64,000 bases of DNA from Crocodylus rhombifer. Lineage: Eukaryota; Chordata; Crocodylia; Crocodylidae. Below, piece by piece: positions 36,486-47,763 of the stretch. The number at the start of each line of letters is the position of its first letter. Position 1 is the stretch's first letter. The notes beneath the pieces were generated by a model, which saw nothing but the letters and a program-made list of their open reading frames with translations, was not told the DNA's origin and searched no databases. A program made the position numbers and the translations under genes. The DNA is taken from positions 310,001 through 374,000 of the forward strand of contig JAVSML010001166.1 of the NCBI GenBank assembly GCA_038503035.1, given 5' to 3'.

Positions 36486-38609
36486 TGATTTCAAACGATA
36501 CTCTATATATTTAGAGTAGATCCACTGACTTCAGTGAAACTATTCCTGATCTACCCTGTAATGATTTAGGGAAGAGCTGGCTTTCTGTGGAAAAGCAAAT
36601 CACGCCCTGGTGGAGCTTTTTTTATCAGCATATACAACAGCTTCATGTCAGGAATATTAACGACTGTATTTTCTCACATACCACACACCTACAAATAAGA
36701 TACACACTTTGTTTTGGGAAGGCAAAATGGAGAAAAGAAAATTTTTCCAGTTGCCTGAATGGTGACTGCAGGGGATCCTGACTGCTGTATCTGTAGCTAT
36801 CTGAAGGGTAAACTTTGCTTCCTCCCTCCCCAAGGCTGGCAGAGGGAGTTGCCTGGCAGCCATCTTGCATTAGTATTTACTTCGATTCCAGTGAAGAAAA
36901 ATCAGCTTTCCCAGTAAAGTCACACAACCCAATTTTGGGGGGCTGATTTTTGAGGTAATGGTGTGTGTGGCATTTGAGTAAATATGGTAATTGTTGGTCT
37001 TCATCTTGCATGAAGAGTCACTAACCTGAATGAGTCTATAGCATTCACTTTTCTGATACAGCCTGAGGCTAGTTAAGTTACACTACGAGAATCATCCTAC
37101 ACCTGCCTAGATATTAATGTACATGTCTTCCTTCACCTGACATATTTGTCATGCTCCCCCTTACTAGCCTAATAGGATGGAGTACCAAAATATACTTTTC
37201 TGTGATCTGTAGTTGGTATCAGCATGGCTTAGTACTTTGTCACTGGATTGAAAAAGTGTTGCCTTTTGTGTACACCATATAACATGAGTATGAAAGCAGT
37301 GTTCACAGTACAGCAAGTTACTTAATATGTTGTTCTGCTGGGATGTTCTCAGTTGGATGAGGCATCCAGACAAAATCCTTTTGTTTATCTCTGGAGGCGG
37401 GCAAAGGTAAGGCTCTTATAGTGCATTTTGAAAATAGTATTATTAGTATTTAGACAGCAAACAAAATGTGTGAAGCAGTTCATAGAAATGGAGCAATGTT
37501 CAGTCTGGCCTAAGTTTTAGACATAGCAAAATGAGGTGAGAAGAAAAAAATGCAGATCAGGGGAAGGAATGACTGAAAGAAACATAATCAGATCACTGCA
37601 GCCCTGTAAATATCTTAATGGCTAGACTAGAGATGCTAAATGGCACCTGTGTGTGCAAGAAAACCAGACATTGTGGGGTACAAATAGCTGGCATATCAGT
37701 AATTTTTATACCAATCCTGCAAACAGACATTTCTAGGTTTGCCTACATGAGCGGTCAAATAAATATGATGAGACAATCTGTGCAGGTTTCATGTCTTAGT
37801 TTGCAAAATTATTCAATATACATAAAATCTGGAACACATTATTCTCATGTAAAAAATAAAGAGCATCTAGGCTTAGAGAGACACCAGCACATGTGCATTT
37901 AGTTCTATAGTAATTGCATATGGATCCATTTTGTGGTATTGCACTGATATAATTTCATCTTCTATCTATGTAAGCTCTTTGTCAGGCTTAGCTGGAAAAG
38001 TATTTTATCAAAAACAACAGACAGTGTTCAAATGTCTGGTTCATGTGACAGTTTTGAAAATGAAAACAACAATGTTGACAAATAAACATCCAAATATTCC
38101 CACACAGCATTTTCTTTGCACAAGGAATTTCATTCTAAGAAGTCATTGAAATGCATTCTAAACGAGTGGTATTTTGGTTGGCTAGCCAGTTGACTGATAT
38201 ACCACTGCTTACTGTCACTCTGTAATTGTATCTGACAGATCCTGCTTGTTAAAGTCTGGCTTACGAGCTTCCTTGTTATATTATCGTGTAGTTTCATATT
38301 TATATATTTTATATTTATATGTCCAAAAACAGTTTTTAGAAGCAAATGAATGCAGTTGGATGTTAATAGAAATCAGAAGTTGGTAACAATCTTCTGGAAA
38401 AATCAGCAAAATAAAAATTAGTTCCATTCCAAAAGAAACATTTCTTGAACTCCTTTAATTGGACTGGATTTTTTTTAAAGCTCTTTTACAGTTGCTTTGC
38501 AATTCTGGTTTCTTTATTGCATTTTGCACACATTAAATATTTTGAATAGGCCTAATTCTGAAATCTTTATTTAGGGCTATGTTTTACCATATATTTTATA
38601 AGTGAAAAT
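36486..38609. other. Non-coding stretch
   Basis: AT-rich; nothing recognised. Confidence 0.35.
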
Positions 38610-38956
38610 ACACAGGTGCATCCAGCCAAGCGCACAGCACACGTGCTGCACACATAGGTGGTTCCTGAGCTGCTAATTAGCAGTGCGGGGGGGGGGGGGG
38701 GGGGTTGTTACCAGGAGATCCTGGTGTCAAAAAAACCCATGCCTAAAAAAAGTGGGTGGTGCATGCAACAGGATCATGTGCTGCCCAAAAGTGGAGCCTG
38801 GCTGGCTGGAGCCACACATGCCTGGGCGTTCCCCAGGGACAAGCAGCAGCGGCACTACTGTGTGCCACTGCTGTTTGTCTCCGGGAAAACGCAGGTGCAT
38901 GCTCATCTGGACGTGCCTACTGTCTCTTCCTGCTTAAAAGGTGATGACATATTTGA
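38610..38956. other. Possible inverted-repeat element with an 18-G run
   Basis: The left edge 'ggtgcatccag' and the reversed right edge 'ggcacgtccag' (near 38912) match at 8 of 11 positions. The GC-rich interior holds a homopolymer of 18 Gs (38687-38704). No target duplication is clear, so membership in a DNA-transposon family is tentative. It abuts the CR1 that follows. Confidence 0.35.
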
Positions 38957-40051
38957 AAAGGTGAAAATATTTGAAAAATTGTGGCGCTCAGGTGTGTACC
39001 TGAAGACTTGAAGAAGGCCAGTGTGTTACCCATCTTTAAGAAAGGGTGGAGAGTAGATCCTGGGAATTATAGGCCAATTAGCTTGACCTCAGTCCCTGGT
39101 AAGATTCTCAAGAAAATTATCAAGGACACCCTTCTGGATAAGCTGGCTGAGGGCAACATCCTGAGGGATAGCCAGCACGGGTTTGTCATGGGTTGGTCTT
39201 GCTCAACCAATCTTATCTCCTTCTATGACCAGGTGACGTATCACCTGGACAAGGAAGAAGAGATTGACGTCACATTCCTGGACTTTAAAAAAGTCTTTGA
39301 TCTGTTGTCCCATGACCTTCTCATGGAAAAATTGGCCAACTGTGGCTTCAGCTACACTACAGTCTGATGGCTGGGAAATTGGCAGTGAGGTTGGACCCAG
39401 AGAGTAGTGGTCAATGCAAGAGAGTCATTATGGCACTCTGTAACCAGTGGTGTTCCCCAAGGCTCGGTCTTGGACCGGTTCTCTTCAGCCCATTTATGAA
39501 GAGAGGCTGAGAGCCATGGGGCTCTTCAGTCTGGAAAAGTGCAGGCTCAGGGGGAACCTGGTGGCTGCCCATAAGTACACAAGGAGTGCTCATCAGGATC
39601 TGGGAGAACATCTGTTCACCAGAGCGCCCCAAGCAAAAACAAGGACCAACGGTCATAAATTCCTACATGACATAAGAAAAAATTTCTTTACTGTCTGAGC
39701 CCCCAAGACCTGGAATGGACTCCTTCCAGATGTCATGCAGGCACCTACTTTGGACTTGTTCAAGAAACACTTGGATGCTTATGTTGCTGGGGTCCAGGGA
39801 AATAGTGCTGGCTCCTACCTTGGGGGTCTTTAAGGGGAGGCTTGATGATTACCTAGCTGGGGTCATTTGAGCCCAGTTTTCTCTCCTGCCCAGGGCAGGG
39901 GGTCAGACTACAAGATCTGGAAGGTCCCTTCTGACCCTACATCTATGAATCTATGAATCTATGACCCTAGCTGACTTCCTGCCCCTGGGGCAGGGGGCTG
40001 GACTTGATGATCTTTGAGGTCCCTTCCAGCCCTAACATCTATGAAATCTAT
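38957..40051 (+). mobile_element. CR1 copy with internal deletion and nested CR1 insertion
   Basis: Encodes the RT fingers from 'DLKKASVLPIFKKGWRVDPG' through motif A (FLDFKKVFDLLSHD). After a segment matching 'VPQGSVLD' it jumps near 39480-39495 directly to the thumb ('YEERLRAMGLFSLEKCRLRG'). The FADD active-site region, several hundred bases, has been lost. Frames 38981-39367 and 39447-39698 are separated by nonsense and frameshift changes. At about 39795-39963 a short 3' piece of another CR1 subfamily interrupts the 3' UTR. The host element's own tail resumes at 39964 and ends in 'tctatgaaatctatga' at 40051. Confidence 0.85.
39795..39963 (+). mobile_element. Nested CR1 3'-end insertion
   Basis: Sequence encoding an 'APTLGVFKGRLDDYLAGV'-like C-terminus, a 3' UTR and the tail 'ctatgaatctatgaatctat' interrupts the outer CR1 between 'gttgctgggg' and 'ccctagctgacttcctgccc'. 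Those two segments are adjacent in the 47.8-kb copy. This is a severely 5'-truncated later insertion. Confidence 0.7.
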
Positions 40052-41989
40052 GACATGAGACCTGCAATTTAGATCAAATCAGACAAACATCTAATGTGGC
40101 ATCTTGTCTTTGTCAGCAAGCAGTCATGAAAGCTTTAGATTCAGGTGCAAGAAGTCTGCTACAATCCGAGGCAGGTTCAGGACTTATGCTCTGAATCATA
40201 AGAGCTTAGGTCTTACATAGCTTTCTATCCAACTATAACTGACTGTTTTCATGAGCCAAATAAATAGCTAATATTTTTCTGACTGTATAAGGTTCAGTGA
40301 AGACTTGCAGAAGTGAGCCCTACAGTTTAATTGTATTCAAAGGCATTTCCTTTTATTCATTTTAAATATGTCGCCTTTCAACTTAAATTCGTGTCCTTTT
40401 TGTTTCTATGTTACAAGAAAGTGTAAATAAAAGCACTATGTTCAGCCTCTCTTCATTGTTTTTCTTTGTCTTTTCATATGTTTGGACAATATTTCTCATT
40501 GTTTTCCCTCATTTTCCTGCTTCCTCAGTTTTAGTTATTCTTTTCTTAAACAAAACTTGCTTTTATTCCAGTCGATTAAATCTTGAATGGTGCTTAGGCA
40601 ATGAAATCAATAGAATTATAGGTGCTCAGTGATTTTTTTGTCCATCTACCCTTAATGTGTGCTTGCACATGTATTTGCAAGTCCCTAAGTATTAGGGGGA
40701 ATCTTCAGGAACAAAGCAGAATCTGTTTAGAAGAATCTGTATAGAAAGGTAAGCTTTTTAGTTTAATATTAAAAAGTATATGTCATTTAAATTATTATTT
40801 TCTCATGTACATTAACAACAAAGCATGCATTAAGACGCAAGCTTTGTCAGATATCTATGTTTCAGGTTTCTGCAACTGAATTTGAATCTTCTTTATGTAG
40901 GAGGTAAAGGATTAGCATTTGGATTACAGTTAGCAATAGGAACAACAATTCTCATTACAGATTAGTACTGTCTTATCTGTTTCATTGTGCTAACACTACA
41001 TATACACATCATCATTGGCAGTCCTTCCGTCTGAGAGTGATAGACATATGAAGAAACAACAAACATTTAACAATCTTACTAGAGACAACAGAGAGTGTGG
41101 GACCAGGGAGGGAGAAAGTAATCTTCCAACAAAGAATGTTCACTGTAATTTTAGATGGAAAATTTCTTCTTTAAGAATTACCCATTTATGCCAATTAGAC
41201 TGCAGTTGTGTGACAAATCCATGTGGTGCGTGGGATTTTTGTCACAAAATACATAGACAAAGTCCTGACTAGAATAATTTGCAAGGCAAATATATATTTT
41301 TGCTTTCCTAAACTGAGGGAATAGGGTGGTGAAGTCAGTGCACCTCAGAAATGTTGTCCCCATGACTGGGCAAGTCTTTCTTTGTGCTAAACCTGAATAA
41401 ATGGTCCTAAGGCAGGGGATTTTGACTGTTATGGGATAGTAAGAAATCTTCCTCCACAGGCTACTCATTACTACTGCAGGTCATTAGTTGAAATTGTCTC
41501 TTCAGGCTTTACTAGTCCAACTGCTGCTCCCAATGTATAGTCATCTGTGTTCATATGAATTCATTCTCCACAAAGCATAGTTCTGAAAAGAAGGAAACCC
41601 TCCTTTGGCAATTTTGGGGTTTTTTGCTGATATTGGTGTAGAAGTGGAAAACATTGGTGTCAGTACTGAATCATTTGCGAGGCACGTAGAGTCTTAAAAA
41701 AAAAGGCTAATTTGAACAGGGGTGTTGGCAACCCACAGGGGTATTGTGGTTTAGGGTTGCCAATTTCTATAGGCAACCATGCGCAAGGGAGTGATGTGGT
41801 TAACATCACATCCAACTGCCTTTGACCACCTCAAGCCCAAATAACTAGGCGGTAACTTACAGATGAGTCAACTGGGGGTAGGTCTGGGGAAAAGAGAGTG
41901 AAGCTCAAACTCACAGCTGTTGGGTTCATCAGGCTTTAACCACCATCACTGTGTCTGTACATATTGACTAGAAATGGGTAATTCACATC
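40052..41989. other. Non-coding stretch
   Basis: AT-rich, no recognised exon or element. Confidence 0.35.
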
Positions 41990-43647
41990 AAAAGACAGTA
42001 TCCCTTTAACAAAAATATTTAACATGCAAGATCACTTCACACTGGTCATAGGAAGCAGGTCTAAACCTGTAACAGAACAGAAGTTCAGCACACACAGAGT
42101 GGTTTAAAAATGGCAGAACCTGGATGGATAGACCTGGATGGATGTAGTACCAGCTAGACCTGGATGGATGTAGTATGAGAATTAATTGGTTTAGGTTAGA
42201 TTGGTCAATTGAAGTTCAGTCCCAGACCACTCCTGACTCATGTTAGTTTGCAGTCTCCCAGCATCCCAGGAGCCTTTGTTGGTGCCCTTGCTAGTCCCTA
42301 CTGACGCAGCAAAGCCTCTGCTCCCCAGCCCTGCATCCTGCCTGTGCCTGTCAGCCAGGCTTGAGGGGCAGGGGCCCTGTCCCTGCCCAAGCTCACCTCC
42401 TGCCAGCACAGTTAGTGGGGGGAGGGCTGCGTGGCAGGAGCTTCCTCCTTTCCTGCTGCCTGGCCAGCAAAGCTTCTCTCCACAGGCCTACCCTCCTCAC
42501 TAGCTGTCAGCGATGGAGGGAAGGGGGGGAAAGCTGAGCCCTCTGCCACGTGCCCCCACCCCGAGCTGTGCCCAAACAGTTAGGGGGCCGCATGGCAGGA
42601 GTTCCAGTCCTCCGCCCCACTGTCCAACCGCCTGATAGCTGCAGGCAGGAGTTGCAGCTCAGAGCCACATGGCTGTGTACCATGCCAAGAACCAGAGAAC
42701 AGAGCCCCCCCACTATGTGGGCCCCCCCCAACTTGCTGGCTTGGGTCTGGGTGGGGGCTGTGCTGGGTCTGCACAGCAGGGGCTCTGCTCCCCACCCCTG
42801 CTACCTGGCATGGTGGATAGCCTTGTGGCGCCTGCAGCTGTCAGCCAGGCTGGGAACTGGAAACAGGGGATGCGGGAACGGAGCCCCGCTCTGTGTGGCC
42901 TCGGTGCTAAGCCAGAACAGTGGGGGCTCTGCACAGTGCAGGGCTCTGTTCCTCTTCCCCTCCCCCTCTGCCTGCCCAACCACCTCAGAGCTGCAACCAA
43001 GGAGCCACAGCTCAGAGCCCCATGGCTATTCACCACTCTGGGATTTGGGGGTGAGGCAGCAGAGCCCCTGTTATGTGGATCTGGCCCTGAGCCAGCACAG
43101 TGAGGAGGGGAGCAGGTGTGACAGGGCGCTCCATTCCCCCACCCCCGGTTCTCATGTGGCTCCAAGCTGTAGCTTCTGCCTGCAGCTGTTAGGTGGTGGT
43201 TGGGTAGGGCAATGGAGAACCAGGGAGCTGTTTTGGCTGGGTGTGGGGTGGCTAGGTCCATGCAGTGTAGGCCTCTGCATTCCCCCCTTACCCCTCTGAC
43301 TGCTGCCACCGGCTGCCAACGGCTGGTGGGAGCAGAGCAGGGCTGGGGAGAGGTTCTGTGCTGGATCCCCCCATCCCTGTGGCTGACAGCAGGGGGTTGG
43401 GAGCATGTGCCAGCAGCCAACCAGGGATGGGCCCTGCTCAGCTGTGCTTGGCAATCTCCAGCATGCTGGGGGGCACGCAGGGGCACCCCTCGCTTTCTGG
43501 TCATGGCCAGTGCAGGCACCTGTTTGCCTCCCTCTACTAAAGGGCAAATGTATGTTCCCTTCACTTCTGATCCAATCTATGCAGCATTGAGAAACCTGTA
43601 GATTGGATCATTTCTTCCTTGGGCTTTTTGAATGTCTGTACTTAGCC
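41990..43647 (-). mobile_element. GC-rich element related to 16274-16505, right terminus preserved
   Basis: The right end reversed reads ggctaagtacagacattcaa, nearly the same as the left end of 16274-16505, and similarity continues into 'aaaaagcc' and 'caatctaa'-type sequence. At the other side, 42050-42115 reversed matches the 'gtgtgctgaacttctgttct' interior of that element. Between them lies 1.3 kb of GC-rich filling with duplicated phrases such as 'gcagctcagagccacatggc' and 'ccacagctcagagccccatg'. The left terminus itself was not found. Open frames of 249 codons (+) and 283 codons (-) overlap antiparallel and are judged artefacts of base composition. Confidence 0.5.
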
Positions 43648-44539
43648 AAAAGCGACTCTTTCACTCACCTGGTACCATTTAGTGGGTTGCTTTCTTTTCA
43701 GCAATTTATTTCTGATGTTCCTTTAACAATAGCAAGAGGGGAAGAATTTGTAAAATTACACTGAGAGGCCAAAATAACATTGACAGCAACATATTTAGTG
43801 ATATTTTGCCTTCCTGCTGCTAAGCACAAAGAACTGATTACATTGAGAAATATAGTGACCACCTGACAAGCTCTGAGGGAGCTATCTGCACATACTTCAA
43901 TATCCAAAGTGAACCTTTGGCCTTAGCCAAATCAATGGGAGTTTTGCCATTGACCTCAGTGGAACCAGCCAGCATTTCACCTACAAGCTTTATTTTATTA
44001 TTTTTGTAGGCTCATAAAGCACTCATGCTTTGAGTTAAACAGTAGGAAGATGCATGACCAATTTATTAGGAAATAATATAACCCCTCTATGTACCTAACA
44101 CATGCTAAATATCACACATGCACTATATACATTATTGGTAGTTTATTAATAACCTGTGTCACTTTAATCTGCTGCTATTGAACTGTGGAATCACAACCTA
44201 AGTTCCCAGTATGTTTTTTCTATTAATAATGGGCAGAAGAGTAAAATACTACATCAAAGACATGCTGAAAATAATGCATTTTATTTGTGGCCAAATGCTA
44301 GTGGTTACTGGGTGTATAAACATAAAATTAAGGCCCAAATTCAGGGAGAAAGTAAATGATTGCATGATGGTTTTCTAAACACACAGGTTGAACTGGTTTA
44401 CTTAAAGGTACTAGGTTGTACTGCTTTAGTTTAAACTTGTTTAACTTTGGCTGCTTGCAGACTTTAAAAATAAAAAGAAGAAACACGCTTTACCAGAGAA
44501 CAGTGCATTACTTTGATCTGGATCTGCATCTGCAGTGCC
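43648..44539. other. Non-coding stretch
   Basis: AT-rich. Near 43928-43980 a phrase 'aatcaatgggagttttgcca' resembles a motif common in old amniote dispersed repeats. No gene. Confidence 0.35.
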
Positions 44540-44700
44540 TGCATATATTGAGTGCTTCAGTAGGGCTTTTTGGCAGCATTCCTGCTTACCAGGTGGGAGA
44601 TCTGGGTTCAAGTCCCAGCAGAGGTGAGTGAGTTATCAAAAAGCTGAGTCAATCAGCTATTAGATAAAAGTGCCAACCTCCCCTCCAATCACCCAATCTG
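44540..44700 (+). mobile_element. tRNA-derived SINE remnant with intact T-arm-like hairpin
   Basis: At 44602-44618 the sequence ctgggttcaagtcccag forms a perfect 5-bp stem with a 7-base TTCAAGT loop. It contains a B box (GGTTCAAGTCC). Upstream sequence is tRNA-like but cannot be folded into a full cloverleaf, and no acceptor stem pairs. It is therefore more likely a tRNA-derived SINE head than a tRNA gene. Confidence 0.5.
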
Positions 44701-45183
44701 TACAGATGTCAGGTGAACTGGGTCCAGCTTAGGTACTGCCTCTTCTGGGCATGTGCTGAGCTTGGTGGAGGAATGTGCCAAATTTACAGTAAAGCACCAT
44801 ATTTTTTTTTCTTTTTAACATTTGCAAGTAGCCTTCTGTGTCTTGGCAGCCTTTTTGCCACTGACAAAGGCCAGAAAGTGAGAGGTACTCCTGCATGCCT
44901 CCCAAATTGCCAAGGGCTGAGCATTGGCCATCCTTGATTAGCTGTTGGCACACCCCCCAAATGTTGGTTTGTATTTGTCTTGTTTCAGTTTAGTTTGCCT
45001 CAAATTAACATAACTCAGGATTAAGCTGTTAGGAGTGTGTTAATGTACAGAGTAGCACCATATTAATTAAACTAGTTTAGTTCCACTGATCTGAGGCAAA
45101 ACTCTGTAGAGCTCTTCATTGACTCTGGCCTTTTTCATTGAGACCTAAACTATGGTTTTTTATCATTCCTGTACTGTGGACTA
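44701..45183. other. Non-coding stretch
   Basis: No recognised feature. Confidence 0.3.
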
Positions 45184-45799
45184 AGGGTGCAGCTAGAAGT
45201 GACAACTTTTGCCTGATCTATCCCCTGAAAGAGCTCTATAGCCATGACCCAACAGAAGGGCATAGCTGCAAAGTACTTTAAAAGGGCCTGGCCCTGCAAA
45301 AATCTGAACCCTCATTGCATGAGTGTTCACATGGAGATGTTTCAAAACATAGCATCTTCAGTAACTTCTGTCTGCGTTGCCTTCTATCCTGTCACTTTTT
45401 TTAGAATGCAAGGGGGGAAAGGGAGTGGAGGGAGTTTGGTCTGGGGTCTTTTCAGCCGGCACTGGAGGGTGGGGTGAGTGGATTGGAGCGGGGGACAGGG
45501 CAAGGGGGTGGGGCTCCAATCCACTCACCCCATCCTCCAGCACTGGCAGGGAAGCCTCTAAAACAAGCTCCCTCTGGTCACCTTCCTCCCCTCCCATTCT
45601 GAAAAAAGTGTGGACTGGGCAGGAGAAGGGGCCATTGCTACAGGAAACCAGCAGTAGGCTCCCAGCCAGCAGCTAGATTCCTCTACCCGCTGGACCCAAC
45701 AGTGAACTTCTGTTTGGTCTGGGGTATCATTGTTACTCAGAACACTTCCTGCAAAGAGTTCTGAGTTAGAGTGGGGAGCCGCACTTCTGTCTGCGCCCT
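45184..45799. mobile_element. Foldback DNA element with long imperfect hairpin
   Basis: Outer ends are inverted: agggtgcagctagaagtgac on the left and, reversed from the right, agggcgcagacagaagtgcg. Inside, the two halves are reverse complements over most of 45355-45660. The core has a perfect 19-bp arm (ggggtgagtggattggagc, 45471-45489, paired with 45513-45531) around a G-rich loop. The element is therefore almost entirely one long hairpin. No transposase and no clear target duplication were found. The superfamily is undetermined; hAT is possible. Confidence 0.7.
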
Positions 45800-47763
45800 A
45801 TGAGACTGCGCATAGGGAGTTATGGTAGAGCAACTGACATGTAATAAAGTCCTGCCTCTTCTTACCGCTTAATAGTAACTCTTTTATTTTCCCATACCTA
45901 GCCTTATTTCATTTTAAGTGTGGCTTATTTCAGTTCAGATTAAAGAGAGGTAGGTAGCTGTGTTAGTCTGAAATCAGGTGAAAGCCAATTCTAAACCAAA
46001 AGAAGTATCAATCTAGAGTTTTTCACCTGTTATATCTTGTGTCTCCAATGTGGTGGGGAGATTAGACTAGCTTGGGAGAGGATCACATAGTTTACATGGC
46101 TGGTAACTTTTATTGTTCTGAACAAGAACCAAACAAGACAAATATGGTGCCTAAGGAGGCAAGCAGTAAATAAACATTTAAAGAAATGGTGCCATATATA
46201 ACAGCTAATGTAAAATACATCATGGCACCAGTTTGACTAAATCCATTTAAAATCATATTAGTGTAATTTCATTGTGTAGACAAAGTTTTCGTGCAACTAA
46301 AACCGAGTTTGAGTTACTGTCATTCACAGCAACCCATTGATTAGGTGCACCAGCTTAAACAATGTGCCCCATTTGAGAGCTGTCCAAAAGTAAGTCTCCA
46401 AGAAAGGTCCCCAGGATGTTGTCACTAACTTTTTACTTTGGGTTTATGAAAGACAACCTCGAGGCTTTAGCAGCAGAAGGATAAAATGCATGTGAAAAAG
46501 GGAACACAGATGGAACTTCAAAATAGTACTTTAGGTGCTTTTCATTTTTTAAAAAGCCCTGGAGGAAGGAGAAAGCAGCCAAAAAGCTTCCAAAGAGTGA
46601 ATCAAAGGAAGAAGACTTGACAATAACAGTAAAAAGGAAATGGATATTGCATTTTTTTGAACCTTGAGTGTCTCCAGACCTGTACAAATATTTGTGCTGG
46701 CTCTCAGGTAGCATGGTAATTAGTGTAGTCTATTATTATAGGAAGTAATAATTACCCAAAAGGTATTTTGGCATCTCTTAAAATTCTTATTAGTGCTTGT
46801 CACTGGCCCAAATCTCTGGGTATAGCTGACCTGAGCAGAGGTAGGCAGGAAGGAAAGGATGCATCTTAATGATTCACAGCCATAGCAAAGGAGCTCAGTT
46901 TCCCTATCGTGGCAAATGCTTTGGCCTTTAGCTTGTTCCCAGTCACCTGTATAGACTGCTGTGCAGGGAGCCCCACAGACCAGGGTCCTGTGCAGGATGT
47001 GTGTCCCCATTCTGTGCATCCCCATATTCTGATTTATGCAGTAGAACTATGCCAGGAACCTTCTGCGGCCGTGAGGACCAAAGCAGGGATTTCCCTTATG
47101 ACGGAAAGGGGCATAAGTTGTGTAAAATGAGGAATACCCATATTGAAGTCAATAGAGCTTACTTTGATTTGCAGTAGCAGTCCCTTGGGTCCCCTTATTT
47201 TCTTCCTGCAAAATTCTCTAGTCTGGTTGATCCCATGATTAGCCAGCAATTTTCAAGCTATGTTGTCATGCTGTTGGGATTTAGTAACTGAAGGCCATGG
47301 ATTTTACTTGCTCTGCCCCAAAGTTTGACAGCTGCTTTAATACTGAGTTCTGGCCAAGGGACTGTACATTGATGCCGGGGTTTCTCACTGGGCATTCTTC
47401 TTGTTGCTGTGTTGGAAATGAGAGATGATCAAAGCTGAAAGTACTACAAGTGGCAGTGGAGCAAGGACTCCGGGCAGACCCATATGTAGGTAGGCTGTCT
47501 TCTGCCAGGGAATAAAGCAAGGTCAATGGCAAGATAGGATAGAGAACTGGGTTGGGTTGGGATGAGTAGACTATTATTTATTGATCATTCTGACTGCTGT
47601 TGGCCATGTGTTTCACTGCAAATGCTTTATGTTAGTAAAAAAAAAAAAAAAAAAAAGTCAAATTAATTTGTGATCTTTCCCTGTACCTTGAAGCATGATT
47701 CTCCTCCTGATGGGGCAGGTGGATGGTGATGAGTGAAAGGTATTGTTGTCTGCATTTGAAATG
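45800..47763. other. Non-coding stretch
   Basis: AT-rich. It contains a partial copy of the dispersed repeat at 45940-46015 and a run of 21 As at 47637-47657, just upstream of the CR1. No supportable exon. Confidence 0.35.
45940..46015 (+). repeat. Dispersed reptile-type repeat, partial copy
   Basis: The phrase 'agctgtgttagtctgaaatc' matches 'agctgtgttagcctgaagtt' at 58587-58606. It belongs to a repeat family I recall as common in turtles and crocodilians, whose other end reads 'cttcatcagatgc'. Only the first part is present here. Confidence 0.5.

Noticed and set aside
42713..43564. 283-codon - strand frame as a gene
   Set aside because: It lies in a GC-rich, internally duplicated element and overlaps an equally long + frame; composition explains the lack of stops.
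44602..44618. tRNA gene
   Set aside because: The T-arm is perfect but no acceptor stem or complete cloverleaf can be drawn; the context fits a tRNA-derived SINE.
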